From Hymenobacter gummosus (GTDB lineage Bacteria > Bacteroidota > Bacteroidia > Cytophagales > Hymenobacteraceae): DNA of 64,000 nt. The stretch spans positions 1 to 64,000 of the forward strand of contig NZ_RXOF01000015.1 of NCBI RefSeq assembly GCF_003970915.1, given 5' to 3'. Shown in pieces: positions 1 through 9,922 of the stretch. The first letter of the stretch is position 1. Each line of letters opens with the position of its first letter. The translations under genes were made by a program, and so were the position numbers. The notes under the pieces are model-generated. The model was not told where the DNA came from. It saw nothing but the letters and a program-made list of their open reading frames with translations, and made no database searches.

Positions 1-88
1 AATCTGGGCAGCAATAGCGTTGCTTGCCGTTACGGGCCAAGCCGTGTTTGCGCAACTTCGTTGAGCGGCAGTGCGGGCAGGTATCCAT
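1..88 (-). CDS. IS1-type transposase N-terminus (InsA-like zinc finger), cut by window edge
   Basis: The reverse strand from the ATG at 88-86 reads 29 residues up to the window edge. It contains a CPHC pair near the start, a basic stretch, then GKQRYCC. This is the Cys-x2-Cys ... G-x-Q-R-Y-x-C zinc-finger pattern that opens the InsA/transposase protein of IS1-family elements. A TAA stop lies three codons upstream of the ATG, so the start is well fixed. The rest of the gene and the insertion sequence ends lie outside the window, so whether the element is intact cannot be judged. No terminal inverted repeat is recognisable in 89-126. Confidence 0.6.
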   Translation of the reverse strand, partial: MDTCPHCRSTKLRKHGLARNGKQRYCCPD

Positions 89-126
89 ACCCGCTTATAC
101 GGCTAACACCCTACTTGGGCCACCAC

Positions 127-594
127 CTAAAGCGAAGCTTCCTGATCCAAGTGCTTAATGAAGTTGCATTTCGTTACTTCGACTTTGCCATTGTCCTGCG
201 CGGAAATAAGATAGCCGCCGTTGCCAACAAGCTCGGTGTTATATTTTCCCTGCCACTTCTTTTTAAAATCCTCCTCGGTCATAGCCGAGTCACTGGAATC
301 GTATTCAAGATTGATGGCGTCCTGCTTGTACGTATGATAATCGTCGGTCATGGCCTTGCTTAAATGCTCAAAACCGACGTTAGGGTTTTCGTTGTTGGCA
401 TAATCCTCAATTACACCGGTCAACCAGGTTTTTACTTTGGTGGTATCAGTCAGTACAGTAGCTGCGCTGTTGCTTTCCGGCTGAGTCGAAACTGCGGGTA
501 CTGCTGCCGCTGCTTGCTCACCGTCGTGGGAGTTATTTGCTGAACAGGCAGTAAGAGCCAAGCCAATAGCAAGGGCAGGAAATAATCTTGTCAT
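127..594 (-). CDS. Putative lipoprotein of unknown function
   Basis: A 155-residue protein starting at MTRLFPALAIGL, followed by a lipobox LTAC with the lipidation Cys near residue 17. It is therefore exported and probably anchored in the inner or outer membrane. A longer frame exists upstream to 705, but the extra residues are Cys/Pro-rich and carry no signal, so the start at 594 is preferred. After a Ser/Ala-rich linker, the mature part (about residues 50-155) is a polar alpha/beta domain I do not recognise (VKTWLTGVIEDYANN ... DFKKKWQGKYN). It lies downstream of the PIN gene with a 97-bp gap. Its base composition is lower in GC than the genes from 1639 on, as for the whole 1-1443 patch. 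Confidence 0.6.
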   Translation of the reverse strand: MTRLFPALAIGLALTACSANNSHDGEQAAAAVPAVSTQPESNSAATVLTDTTKVKTWLTGVIEDYANNENPNVGFEHLSKAMTDDYHTYKQDAINLEYDSSDSAMTEEDFKKKWQGKYNTELVGNGGYLISAQDNGKVEVTKCNFIKHLDQEASL

Positions 595-691
595 GTGGGA
601 AGGTTGGGAATTTGAGGTTGTCATGGCACAACAACCTGCGCCCCCACTGCCGCCCCAGCGGCAAGGCGAGCTGTGGTGTTTGGGGAATGTA

Positions 692-1150
692 TTACAAGCG
701 CTCATTTCGAGCCCTTACCATATCATAAACAGCTATGCCGTATGCCGAAGCATAATCTGATAATGCCGAATCACCAGTTATGAGCAGCCTGCACTCTTTG
801 GCATGTTCTAAAAGCAGAGAATCAGTTATGCCCAAGTCAATGAATGCAGTATTATGTGTCGCGCTGACCGAGGGTATGTATTTTTCGGTTGTTTGCTCTA
901 TTGCGCTTCTTAAAGTTTTTAGATAGGTATACTTTCGCTGTTTGTCGAAGCTATTTAGTAAGTTATCGACCTCAGTCCAGACATTCGGTAAAACGACAAG
1001 ATTGCTTATGTCTTGAATAATGTACAGAAGATTGCGAAGGTCCTGTTCCTCGTATATCGACGTTCTTTTGTGTGTTTTTAGTATATGTGGGTTCATCAAG
1101 CCAATAATAAGAACAACTAAAGCATTGGTGTCGATTAATATAGGTTTCAT
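692..1150 (-). CDS. PIN-domain protein (VapC-like RNase fold)
   Basis: A 152-residue protein with the order of a PIN domain: LIDTNALV at residues 5-12 (first acidic residue Asp), a central acidic residue in VWTEVDNLL, ITDSLLLEHA (Asp near 110) and LLITGDSALSDYA (Asp near 128). These match the four-Asp/Glu metal site of PIN ribonucleases, which cut RNA in VapBC toxin-antitoxin modules and in rRNA processing. It overlaps the upstream 98-residue gene by ATGA (1147-1150), so the two are translationally coupled. The pair is clearly AT-richer than the surrounding housekeeping genes, which suggests acquisition. Activity is inferred from the motifs only. Confidence 0.75.
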   Translation of the reverse strand: MKPILIDTNALVVLIIGLMNPHILKTHKRTSIYEEQDLRNLLYIIQDISNLVVLPNVWTEVDNLLNSFDKQRKYTYLKTLRSAIEQTTEKYIPSVSATHNTAFIDLGITDSLLLEHAKECRLLITGDSALSDYASAYGIAVYDMVRARNERL

Positions 1151-1443
1151 TTATCGAACATATAGAATCCAAGCACCTTTTCTTCTTTGTCTATTTTGAT
1201 TCTTTTATACATTCGTTGGAATTTAGGCTCAGCAATAAGTGCTGCAAATTCGCTTAGTGGATTAAGTGGGTTTGACTTATTTACTGGGGTTACAGGTTCT
1301 TCGATTAAATAAGATATTACAATATCCCAAACCTCTTCGTCTTTTTTAAACTCTGCTTGTTCAAGCCGGAAATCAGGGTTGCTCACCGAGGTCAATTCAT
1401 TTAATTGATTCTTGGCAATGTCCAGCAATTTTCTAAGTGTCAT
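1147..1443 (-). CDS. Small partner of PIN gene, unknown function
   Basis: A 98-residue acidic/basic mixed protein beginning MTLRKLLDIAKNQLNEL. I recognise no domain. The N-terminal 20 residues look helical, the middle is Pro/Asn-rich (EEPVTPVNKSNPLNPLSEF) and the C-terminus is Lys-rich (KRIKIDKEEKVLGFYMFDK). It is the first gene of a two-gene unit and its stop overlaps the start of the PIN gene, the layout typical of an antitoxin preceding its toxin. No ribbon-helix-helix, AbrB or HTH signature is visible, so it would be an unusual antitoxin. It may instead be a substrate adaptor or a structural partner. Confidence 0.55.
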   Translation of the reverse strand: MTLRKLLDIAKNQLNELTSVSNPDFRLEQAEFKKDEEVWDIVISYLIEEPVTPVNKSNPLNPLSEFAALIAEPKFQRMYKRIKIDKEEKVLGFYMFDK

Positions 1444-1533
1444 GAGCGGGGGTAGTCAAAAGGATGTTGAAAGAAGACCGTGAGCTGGCTCCAAATTTCG
1501 CTTTTGTTCCTGCTTCGTGCAAGCATGGTATAG

Positions 1534-3300
<1,767 letters not shown>

Positions 3301-3321
3301 GGGCTGGTAGAACGACAATAT

Positions 3322-3451
3322 AGAACGTCATTCCGGGCGAAGTCGAGGAATCTCGCGTGCTGAGGGCTGATAGTAAAATCCTCGTTCAACGAGAAGAATG
3401 CTATCCGGCTAAACACGCGAGATTCCTCGACTTCGCTCGGAATGACGTTCT
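3322..3451. repeat. Long inverted repeat, dispersed family (GTCATTCCG...GAGGAATCTCGCGTG)
   Basis: Arms 3322-3359 and 3414-3451 are 38 bp each and complementary with one mismatch; the loop is 54 bp. The arm ends (AGAACGTCATTCC/GGAATGACGTTCT) resemble the outer ends of the repeats at 32570-32818, 42501-42714 and 56639-56841 (GAACGTCATCCTGAG...), which suggests one family of palindromic intergenic elements. Confidence 0.8.
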
Positions 3452-3625
3452 GCTTTGTCCGAGGGGTTCTGCTTTGTTCGAGACGTTCTGTTTTGTCCGA
3501 AGGTCAACCGCGGATAACATTCTGCCCGGCCAATTTGACAGCCCGCCCCGCCCGTGCCCGGTTGTTGCAGACCGCTGCGCCGCCCCAAATCCGGGGCCGG
3601 GGTAGTCACTTCGCTGATTGCCACG

Positions 3626-3633
3626 TACTTTTG
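3626..3633 (+). promoter_or_regulatory. TAnnTTTG promoter element of yidC
   Basis: TACTTTTG fits the Bacteroidota -7 box. The start codon follows about 70 bases later, giving a leader of roughly 60 bases. Confidence 0.45.
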
Positions 3634-3702
3634 CGGCTGCTTTCGGCAGGTCAGCCCGCGCGTTGGGCGCTAACTGCTTTTTACCCAATACCTAATCCAT
3701 TC

Positions 3703-5544
3703 ATGGATAAGAATCAGGCCACGGGCCTCATGCTCATTTCGGCCCTGCTGCTGGCGTACTTGTTTTTCCTGAAGCCCAAGGCCGACGAACAAGCCAAGCA
3801 GCAAGCCAACAAGCCGGCTGCCGCCGCGGCGGCCCGCCCCGACACGGCCACCGCCGCCCCGCTCGACTCGGCCGCCCTCGTGCGTACGCTCGGTGCCTTT
3901 GCGGCGGCGGGTCAGGGCACGGCCCAAAGCGTAGAGCTGCGCAACAGCAAAGTCGCCGTGTCGTTGAGCACCCGCGGCGGCCGCCCGCAGGCCGTGCGCC
4001 TGGAAGGGGAGAAGACCTTCCGGGGCGCCCCGTTCTACCTGCTCGATAAGCAGAGCGCCGACATCGACGTGCAAGTGCCCACCGCCGACGGGCGCCGGGT
4101 GAAGCTTTCGAGCCTGTACTTCCGCCCCTCGGCCGTGGAATCGGTGACGGACAACGGCAAGAAAGGCCAGCGCGTGCAGTTGGTGGCCGAGCTGGCCGCC
4201 GGCCAGCAGATTCAGCAGACCTACACCCTGCTCGACGACTCCTACGAGCTGGGCTACAACCTGAAGCTGGTGGGCCTGAATGGCCTGGTCACGGCCGAGC
4301 CGCTGACGCTGACCTGGCTGGACCGCGTGCGGCAGACCGAGCAGAGCGCCAAGCAGAACCGCAGCCACTCGACCATCAACTACTGGACCGACGACGACCT
4401 GGGCTCCATTGCCGAGGCCAGCGAGAAGCCCGAGGAACAGACGGCCACCGCCCCCGTGGCCTGGATCGGGCACAAGCACGACTTCTTCACCGCCGGCCTG
4501 GTGCCCGCCAAGCCCTTCCCCAGCGGCAAGTTCAACACCAACGTGCAGGAGGGCGACACTACCTTCCTGAAGACCATGCAGAGCACCCTGCAGATTCCGG
4601 CCGCCGACGTGCAGTCGGCCGGTGGGGCCAGCTTCCGCTACTACTTCGGCCCAAACTCCTTCCCGGTGCTCAAGGACGTGGCCCCCTACTTCGAGCGCAA
4701 CGTGTACCTGGGCTGGGGCGTGTTCCGCTACGTGAACCGCTTCGTGGTCATCCCGGTGTTCAACTTCCTGGAGCACTACATGACCAACTACGGTTTAATC
4801 ATCGTGCTGCTGGTGGTCCTTATCAAGCTGGTGATGTGGCCGCTGGTGTACAAGTCCTACCTCTCGCAGGCCAAGATGCGGGTGCTCAAGCCCGAAATCG
4901 ACCAGATCAAGGAGAAGTACGGCGAGGACCAGATGAAGGTGCAGCAGGAGACGATGAAGCTCTACCAAAGCACCGGCGCCAGCCCGCTCTCGGGCTGCCT
5001 GCCCATGCTGGCGACGCTGCCCATCCTGCTGGCCTTGTTCCAGTTCTTCCCCAACGCCATCGAGCTGCGCGGGGAGTCGTTCCTGTGGGCTAAGGACCTG
5101 AGCACCTACGACGCCTTCATCCACCTGCCCTTCAAGATTCCCTTCACCGAGTCCCGCCACATCAGCCTGTTTACCCTGCTGATGACCATCAGCACGCTGC
5201 TGATGACCTGGCAGAGCAACCAGATGAACCCGGCCGCCATGCAGGGCCCAATGAAGTTCTACAGCTACCTGATGCCGCTGATTTTCTTCTTCGTGCTGAA
5301 CGACTACCCGGCTGGCCTCACCTGGTACTACTTCGTGTCGAACGTGGTGACCTTCGCCCAGCAGGCCATTACCCGCCGCTTCGTGGACGAGGACAAGCTG
5401 CACGCCCAGCTGCAGGCCAACAAGGAGAAGAACAAGGACAAGAAGCCCGGTGGCTTCCAGGCCCGCCTGGCCGAGGCCATGAAGAACGCCCAGGAGCGCG
5501 AGGCCGAAGCCCGCAAGGCCCCGAAGCAGGGCGGCAAGAAATAA
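3703..5544 (+). CDS. yidC: Membrane protein insertase YidC
   Basis: A 613-residue inner-membrane insertase/foldase that works with or without SecYEG. It starts MDKNQATGLMLISALLLAY, with the N-terminal TM at residues 7-23. Then comes a large periplasmic beta-super-sandwich domain (about 60-340) and the conserved C-terminal five-TM core beginning MTNYGLIIVLLVVLIKLVMW, with the hydrophilic-groove arginine/lysine-rich cytoplasmic loop (KMRVLKPEIDQIKEKYGEDQ) and SPLSGCLPMLATLPILLALF. The tail is Lys/Glu-rich and basic (ends KQGGKK), typical of ribosome-contacting C-termini. The open frame extends upstream to 3442 through the repeat, but conservation and the promoter position favour 3703. A terminator hairpin follows at 5570. 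Confidence 0.96.
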   Translation: MDKNQATGLMLISALLLAYLFFLKPKADEQAKQQANKPAAAAAARPDTATAAPLDSAALVRTLGAFAAAGQGTAQSVELRNSKVAVSLSTRGGRPQAVRLEGEKTFRGAPFYLLDKQSADIDVQVPTADGRRVKLSSLYFRPSAVESVTDNGKKGQRVQLVAELAAGQQIQQTYTLLDDSYELGYNLKLVGLNGLVTAEPLTLTWLDRVRQTEQSAKQNRSHSTINYWTDDDLGSIAEASEKPEEQTATAPVAWIGHKHDFFTAGLVPAKPFPSGKFNTNVQEGDTTFLKTMQSTLQIPAADVQSAGGASFRYYFGPNSFPVLKDVAPYFERNVYLGWGVFRYVNRFVVIPVFNFLEHYMTNYGLIIVLLVVLIKLVMWPLVYKSYLSQAKMRVLKPEIDQIKEKYGEDQMKVQQETMKLYQSTGASPLSGCLPMLATLPILLALFQFFPNAIELRGESFLWAKDLSTYDAFIHLPFKIPFTESRHISLFTLLMTISTLLMTWQSNQMNPAAMQGPMKFYSYLMPLIFFFVLNDYPAGLTWYYFVSNVVTFAQQAITRRFVDEDKLHAQLQANKEKNKDKKPGGFQARLAEAMKNAQEREAEARKAPKQGGKK

Positions 5545-5569
5545 TTTCCGGCTTCTGCCTCAAGAACTT

Positions 5570-5605
5570 AAAAGCCTTTCAGCGCCCCGCTGGAAGGCTT
5601 TTTTG
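5570..5605 (+). terminator. Rho-independent terminator after yidC
   Basis: AAAAGCCTTTCAGCG pairs with CGCTGGAAGGCTTTTTT with one imperfect pair and a very short loop, followed by T residues, 25 bases after the yidC stop. Confidence 0.8.
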
Positions 5606-5683
5606 TGGGCGAATATTAGCAACTTGCCGTGTTGGTCCGCTTTTTGGAATTGCCCGGCCGAACTTCCCTTCTCCCTTACAGCT

Positions 5684-7012
5684 ATGCGCGCAAACTTACT
5701 TTCCCTGGCCCTGGGCACCCTGCTGCTGGGCTCCCTCTCGGCCTGCTCGGTCAACTACTACGTGGGCGGCACCCGCTACGCCACCCCGGCCCCGCAGCCC
5801 GGCTACGACTACGACTACCCCGCGCCGCAACCTGGCCCGGTGGTGGTTGTGCCGGGGCCCACGGCGCCGCCCATCCGCACGGCCCCGCCCGTGCGCAACC
5901 CGCCGGTGCGCAATCCGCAGCCGCCCATCCGCCACAATCCGCAGCCGACCACGCCCCCGGCCAACCCGAACCCCGGCAGCGGCAACGGCACCCTGCCCAC
6001 GGCCCCGCCCAAGCCCATTCCGGGCACCCGGCAGCCCGATGGGCAGCCCACGCGGCCGCCGCAGTCGATGCCGACTACCAAGCAGCCGGACTTGCTGCCC
6101 ACCGCGCCGCCCAAACCCATCCCGGGCCGTACCGAGCCGGGCAGCCTGAACCCGGCCGACCAGCCGCCGGTAAAGCAGCCGGACCTGCTCCCCACGGCCC
6201 CGCCCAAACCGATTCCGGGCCGCTCGGAAGCGGGCAGCCTAAACCCGGCCGAACAGCCGACGAAGCAGCCGGAACTGCTGCCGACGGCCCCGCCCAAGCC
6301 GATTCCGGGGCGCAGCGAAACGCCGGCTGGGCAACTTTCGCACGACGAGGCTCCGGTACGGCAGCCGGAGGTGTTGCCCACCGCCCCGCCCAAGCCGATT
6401 CCGGCCCAGGAGCAGCCGGTGCGCACCCAGCCCCAGACCGAGCAGCCCACCAAAGAGCCGGAAGTGCTGCCCACGGCGCCGCCCAAGCCCATGCCGGAGA
6501 AAACCGAGCAACCCCAGCAGGAAAGCATGCCCACCGAACAGGCGCCGGTGCGCCGCGCACGCGGTGGGGTAGGAGCCGCCGAACTGCCACTGGATTTTGA
6601 CGTTGTGGAGCCGGAGCAGAAAAAACCGGCCGCCCCGGTGCTGGTGTTTCGCAAAACGCCCTGCCTGGGCTTCTGCCCGCACTTCGAAGCCAGCATCTAC
6701 GCCGACGGGCGGGTAAAGTACGTGGGCCGCAGCCACGTGGCCCTGGAAGGCACCCACGAGCTGCGCCTGCCCAAGGAAGTAGTGCGCGAAATGCTGCGGC
6801 AGGCCAACGAAATCGGCTTTGCCAACCTCAAAGACCGGTACATGAGCGGGGCCACCGACATGCCCTCTACCTACCTGACCTACAACCGCCCGGGCAAGCC
6901 CGCCAAGACGGTGCAGGTGGAGGAAGGCGCCCCCGCCGAGCTGATGAGCCTGCTCACCTACATCAACAAGGAAATTGAGCGCATCGGGGGCGGCAACAGC
7001 GCCGACCGGTAA
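5684..7012 (+). CDS. Proline-rich repeat lipoprotein with DUF6438-type C-terminal domain
   Basis: A 442-residue exported lipoprotein. MRANLLSLALGTLLLGSLSAC gives a signal peptide and a lipobox with Cys near residue 21. Residues about 35-300 are an extended Pro-rich region with six copies of LPTAPPKPIPG or a close variant, separated by 15-25 residues of polar linker. The C-terminal 120 residues (from VLVFRKTPCLGFCPHFEASI) look like DUF6438: a CxGxCP motif, YADGRVKYVGR and a final helix. The family's function is unknown. The Pro-rich arm probably spans the periplasm or contacts peptidoglycan, which is inference. The frame is open to 5603, but the signal peptide fixes the start at 5684. Transcription ends at the strong hairpin at 7094. 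Confidence 0.8.
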   Translation: MRANLLSLALGTLLLGSLSACSVNYYVGGTRYATPAPQPGYDYDYPAPQPGPVVVVPGPTAPPIRTAPPVRNPPVRNPQPPIRHNPQPTTPPANPNPGSGNGTLPTAPPKPIPGTRQPDGQPTRPPQSMPTTKQPDLLPTAPPKPIPGRTEPGSLNPADQPPVKQPDLLPTAPPKPIPGRSEAGSLNPAEQPTKQPELLPTAPPKPIPGRSETPAGQLSHDEAPVRQPEVLPTAPPKPIPAQEQPVRTQPQTEQPTKEPEVLPTAPPKPMPEKTEQPQQESMPTEQAPVRRARGGVGAAELPLDFDVVEPEQKKPAAPVLVFRKTPCLGFCPHFEASIYADGRVKYVGRSHVALEGTHELRLPKEVVREMLRQANEIGFANLKDRYMSGATDMPSTYLTYNRPGKPAKTVQVEEGAPAELMSLLTYINKEIERIGGGNSADR

Positions 7013-7259
7013 CCGCAGATACGCACGGATGAATGAGCGGAGGGAACGGATTCGTTCTGTCGGCGCTGATATCCGCGCTTATCAGACAATACCAAACAGC
7101 AGCGCCCGACCAAATGGTCGGGCGCTGCTGTTTATGCGGTGAGTTAGAAAGGAAGCACCGGGCGTTCAGAACGAATCCGTTTCCCTCCGCTCATTCATCC
7201 GTGCGTATCTGCGGTCCGAATCCGTTCCCTCCGCTCATTCATCCGTTGCCATCCGCGGT
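7012..7259. repeat. Inverted repeat with an extra direct copy in the spacer
   Basis: The segment 7012-7058 (ACCGCAGATACGCACGGATG...) is inverted at 7168-7215, and a third partial copy follows directly at 7216-7259. The terminator hairpin 7094-7133 sits in the middle. The third copy abuts the stop codon of the minus-strand lipoprotein gene (7259-7261). Confidence 0.8.
7094..7133. terminator. Bidirectional terminator hairpin
   Basis: AAACAGCAGCGCCCGACC pairs perfectly with GGTCGGGCGCTGCTGTTT around the loop AAAT. It lies between the convergent genes ending at 7012 (+) and 7259 (-), with A/T runs on both sides so it could serve both. Confidence 0.85.
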
Positions 7260-9037
7260 CATTCTTTCCAGACGCGCTCCAGCACCAGCTGGTTCATGGG
7301 GTTGGGGGTGAGGCCGTGCACGTTGTTCTGCGTAAGGCGCACCACCTGGTCGTAGTAGAGCGGAATGACGGGCACGTCGCGCACCACGAGGCGGTCCATG
7401 GCCTGGTAGAGGGCCCAGCGGCGCACGTCGTCGCGCTCCAGCTTGGCCTGCTCGTAGAGGCGGTCGTACTCGGCGTTTTTGTAGTGGGTCTTGTTGGGGC
7501 CGGCGGGGCTGAAGTTGGGGCTGTAGAACAGGGCCAGGTAGTTTTCCGCGTCGGGGTAGTCGCCCAGCCAGCTCTTGGTGAAAAAGGCCACCCGGCCGTT
7601 GTCGACCACCTCCTGCTGCGCCGCGGCCTGGTTCACGTCGATGCCGACCTGGATGCCCACTTCGGCCCACTTTTTCTGCAGGTACTCGCACACCTCTTTG
7701 CGCTCGGCCACGGTGGTCAGGGTCAGCGTGAGGGGCTTGCCGGGGCCGTAGCCGGCCTCGCGCAGCAGCTGCCGGGCCTTGGCGGGCTGGTAGCTGTAGC
7801 CGGGCACTTCCTTTTCGCTGTAGGAAGGCAGCGACGAAGGCACGAAGCCCGAAGCGCCGGGCACGCCCACGTTGTTGAGGAAGTAAGCCAGCAATTCCGG
7901 CTTGTTCAGCGCGTAGTTCAGGGCCTGGCGCACGCGCCGGTCGCGCAGGGCGGGCTGGTCGGCCTTGCCGCGCAGGTTGGTCGGGTCGAGCTGAATGCCG
8001 AGGTACTCGGTGTTCAGGTAGGGTACCTTCTCGAAGCGGAACTTGCCGGCGAAATCCTCGCGCACCTGCCCGTTGGGGTACAGAATCAGGTCCCGCGAGC
8101 CGGCGCGGATACCGCTCAGAAAGTCCAGCTTGCCCTGCTGGAAGGTCAGAAACTCCGATTTGCGGTCGGCAATGAAGCTGATCTGCACCGCGTCGAGGTA
8201 GGGCAGCTGCCGGCCCTTGGTGTCGCGGCGCCAGTAGTGGGGGTTGCGGTGGTACACGATGGCCGAGCCCTCGTCCCAGCGCCGGAACACGAACGGCCCG
8301 GTGCCCACCGGGTGCTCCCGGAAGTCCTTGCCGTAGCGCTGCACGGCCTCGCGCGGCACCACGTAGGCGTAGGGCATGGTCAGAATGCCCAGGAAGGGAA
8401 TGAACGGCTCCTTGAGGTAGATGCGCACCGTGGAGTCGTTCGGGGCTACGAAAGCCGTATCGGAGGGCTCCCCGTCGGGCTTCTCCAGGATTTTGCCGCG
8501 GAAAATCCAGCCGCCGGGGCTGGCCGTGGGCTTGTCGAGGATGCGGCGGAAGGAGTATACCACGTCCTGAGCCACAACCTCGCGGCCCTTGCCGCCGGGA
8601 AACACCTCCGAGTCGTGAAAATGCACGCCGCGGCGCAGCACGAAGGTGTAGGTCCGGCCGTCGGGGCTGATGCTGTAGCGCCGGGCCAGGGCGGGGGCGG
8701 GGCGCAGCGAGTCGTCGAGGTCAACGAGGCCGTTGTAGAGCTGGGTGACGGCCCAGATGTTGGCTTGGTTGCGCGAAAAAGCGGGGTCCAGGGAGGTCAG
8801 GGCCTCGGGCTGATTGTAGCGGAAGACGCGGCGGGCATCGGCCGGCTTATCGGCTGAGCTACAGCTGGCTAAAAAACTTAGGCTCAGCAGGCCCAGCCCG
8901 GCGGCGCGGGCCGCCGGGCCACGGGAAATCGAGGCGGAAAACCGCGCGAAAATCGGCGTTTGCCGGACCGCAGGGGCCGAAACCGCTGATTCTGAGGAGC
9001 CCGGAAAACGGCCCAAACGGGCTAAAAAGCGGGGCAT
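7259..9037 (-). CDS. Peptide/oligopeptide ABC transporter substrate-binding lipoprotein (SBP_bac_5)
   Basis: Up to 592 residues of a class C periplasmic binding protein of the DppA/OppA type, which captures peptides for an ABC importer. The family pattern is clear: RRVFRYNQPEALTSLDPAF near the start, LARRYSISPDGRTYTFVLR, VVAQDVVYSFRRILD, and the C-terminal part containing YALNKPELLAYFLNN and YPDAENYLALFYSPNF. A lipobox FLASC puts the lipidated Cys at residue 59, so the first 35 or so residues are atypical. The real start may be an internal non-ATG codon, but no good ATG exists downstream of 9037. No permease or ATPase gene is adjacent, so it acts with components encoded elsewhere. It is divergent from the UPF0173 gene. 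Confidence 0.88.
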   Translation of the reverse strand: MPRFLARLGRFPGSSESAVSAPAVRQTPIFARFSASISRGPAARAAGLGLLSLSFLASCSSADKPADARRVFRYNQPEALTSLDPAFSRNQANIWAVTQLYNGLVDLDDSLRPAPALARRYSISPDGRTYTFVLRRGVHFHDSEVFPGGKGREVVAQDVVYSFRRILDKPTASPGGWIFRGKILEKPDGEPSDTAFVAPNDSTVRIYLKEPFIPFLGILTMPYAYVVPREAVQRYGKDFREHPVGTGPFVFRRWDEGSAIVYHRNPHYWRRDTKGRQLPYLDAVQISFIADRKSEFLTFQQGKLDFLSGIRAGSRDLILYPNGQVREDFAGKFRFEKVPYLNTEYLGIQLDPTNLRGKADQPALRDRRVRQALNYALNKPELLAYFLNNVGVPGASGFVPSSLPSYSEKEVPGYSYQPAKARQLLREAGYGPGKPLTLTLTTVAERKEVCEYLQKKWAEVGIQVGIDVNQAAAQQEVVDNGRVAFFTKSWLGDYPDAENYLALFYSPNFSPAGPNKTHYKNAEYDRLYEQAKLERDDVRRWALYQAMDRLVVRDVPVIPLYYDQVVRLTQNNVHGLTPNPMNQLVLERVWKE

Positions 9038-9055
9038 GCGAACGGGAAAGAGGTG

Positions 9056-9063
9056 TATATTTG
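9056..9063 (+). promoter_or_regulatory. TAnnTTTG promoter element of the UPF0173 gene
   Basis: TATATTTG, a good -7 box, lies about 62 bases before the ATG at 9126 in the divergent spacer. Confidence 0.5.
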
Positions 9064-9125
9064 TGGTAAAGTACGGGGAAAACCACGGCTTGCCGTGGCC
9101 GTACTACGCGGCTAAAACTCCTCGC

Positions 9126-9806
9126 ATGGAACTCACCTACTACGGCCACGCCAGCTTTGGCCTGCAAGTCGCCGGCTCCCGCCTGCTCTTCGACCCCTTC
9201 ATCAGCCCCAACCCGCTGGCCAAGGACATCAGCATCGACAGCATCGAGGCCGACTACATCCTGCTCTCCCACGGCCACGGTGACCACGTGGCCGACGTGG
9301 AGGCCATCGGCAAGCGCACCGGCGCCGAGCTGGTAGCCATTGCCGAGGTAGCCGGCTGGTTTGGGCAGAAAGGCCTGAAAGCCACCTACCAGATGAACAT
9401 CGGCGGGCGGGTGAAGCTGCCCTTCGGCTCGGTGAAGATGGTGGCCGCCCTGCACAGCTCCTCCATGCCCGACGGCTCCTACGGCGGCCTGGCGGCCGGT
9501 TTCGTGCTCGAAACGGCGGAGGGCAACCTGTACTTCGCCGGCGACACGGCCCTGACCTACGACCTGAAGCTTATCGGCGAGCAGCACCAGCTGGACGTGG
9601 CCCTGCTGCCCATCGGCGACAACTACACCATGGGCATAGCCGACGCGCTGACGGCCGCCAAGTGGGTGGGCGTGAAGAAGGTCATCGGCATGCACTTCGA
9701 CACCTTCCCGGTCATCAAAATCGACCACGAAGAGGCCAAGCGCAAAGCCGAAGCGGCCGGCATTGAACTCATCCTGCCGACCATCGGACAGCAGATTAAT
9801 TTGTAA
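9126..9806 (+). CDS. UPF0173 metal-dependent hydrolase (metallo-beta-lactamase fold)
   Basis: A 226-residue cytoplasmic protein with the full UPF0173 pattern: MELTYYGHASF at the N-terminus, LLFDPFISPNP, the metal motif LSHGHGDHVAD (HxHxDH), then FAGDTALTYDLKLIGE and IGMHFDTFP. Family members are zinc hydrolases of unknown substrate, related to the UlaG lactonase fold. The frame extends upstream to 9036, but the conserved N-terminus and the promoter box support 9126. The stop codon overlaps a TAAGTTTG sequence that may be the promoter for parA. Confidence 0.92.
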   Translation: MELTYYGHASFGLQVAGSRLLFDPFISPNPLAKDISIDSIEADYILLSHGHGDHVADVEAIGKRTGAELVAIAEVAGWFGQKGLKATYQMNIGGRVKLPFGSVKMVAALHSSSMPDGSYGGLAAGFVLETAEGNLYFAGDTALTYDLKLIGEQHQLDVALLPIGDNYTMGIADALTAAKWVGVKKVIGMHFDTFPVIKIDHEEAKRKAEAAGIELILPTIGQQINL

Positions 9807-9811
9807 GTTTG
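9804..9811 (+). promoter_or_regulatory. Possible TAnnTTTG promoter for parA overlapping a stop codon
   Basis: TAAGTTTG includes the TAA stop of the upstream hydrolase. It is about 112 bases before the parA ATG, with the inverted repeat 9812-9906 between, so the parA leader would contain a long hairpin. Confidence 0.3.
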
Positions 9812-9906
9812 GAATGGTTAAATGGCCAAATGGTCAAATGGCTGATTGTTCAGGGGCTCCCTTAGAACGACCAGCCGTTTAGCCAGCAAGCCATTTAGCC
9901 ATTCAA
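9812..9906. repeat. Inverted repeat in parA leader
   Basis: GAATGGTTAAATGGCCAAAT... (9812-9844) is largely complementary to ...CCATTTAGCCATTC (9874-9906). The left arm itself contains three near-tandem copies of (T)AAATGGC. It is not a parS site, which would read TGTTTCACGTGAAACA-like. Confidence 0.7.
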
Positions 9907-9922
9907 CAAGATAAACCTTGCC

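Larger units (their letters stand above)
3301..3702. other. pyrG-yidC spacer
   Basis: A 402-bp spacer without a convincing gene. It holds the 38-bp inverted repeat 3322-3451, a short tandem-like stretch (GTTCTGCTTTGTCCGA-type words repeated at 3448-3500) and the yidC promoter element at 3626-3633. Confidence 0.7.

Noticed and set aside
1-126. Intact IS1 element at the left edge
   Set aside because: Only 29 codons of the transposase are inside the window and no terminal repeat is seen, so completeness cannot be claimed.
9812-9906. Possible parS site near parA
   Set aside because: The repeat reads AAATGGC words and does not resemble the TGTTTCACGTGAAACA-type parS.
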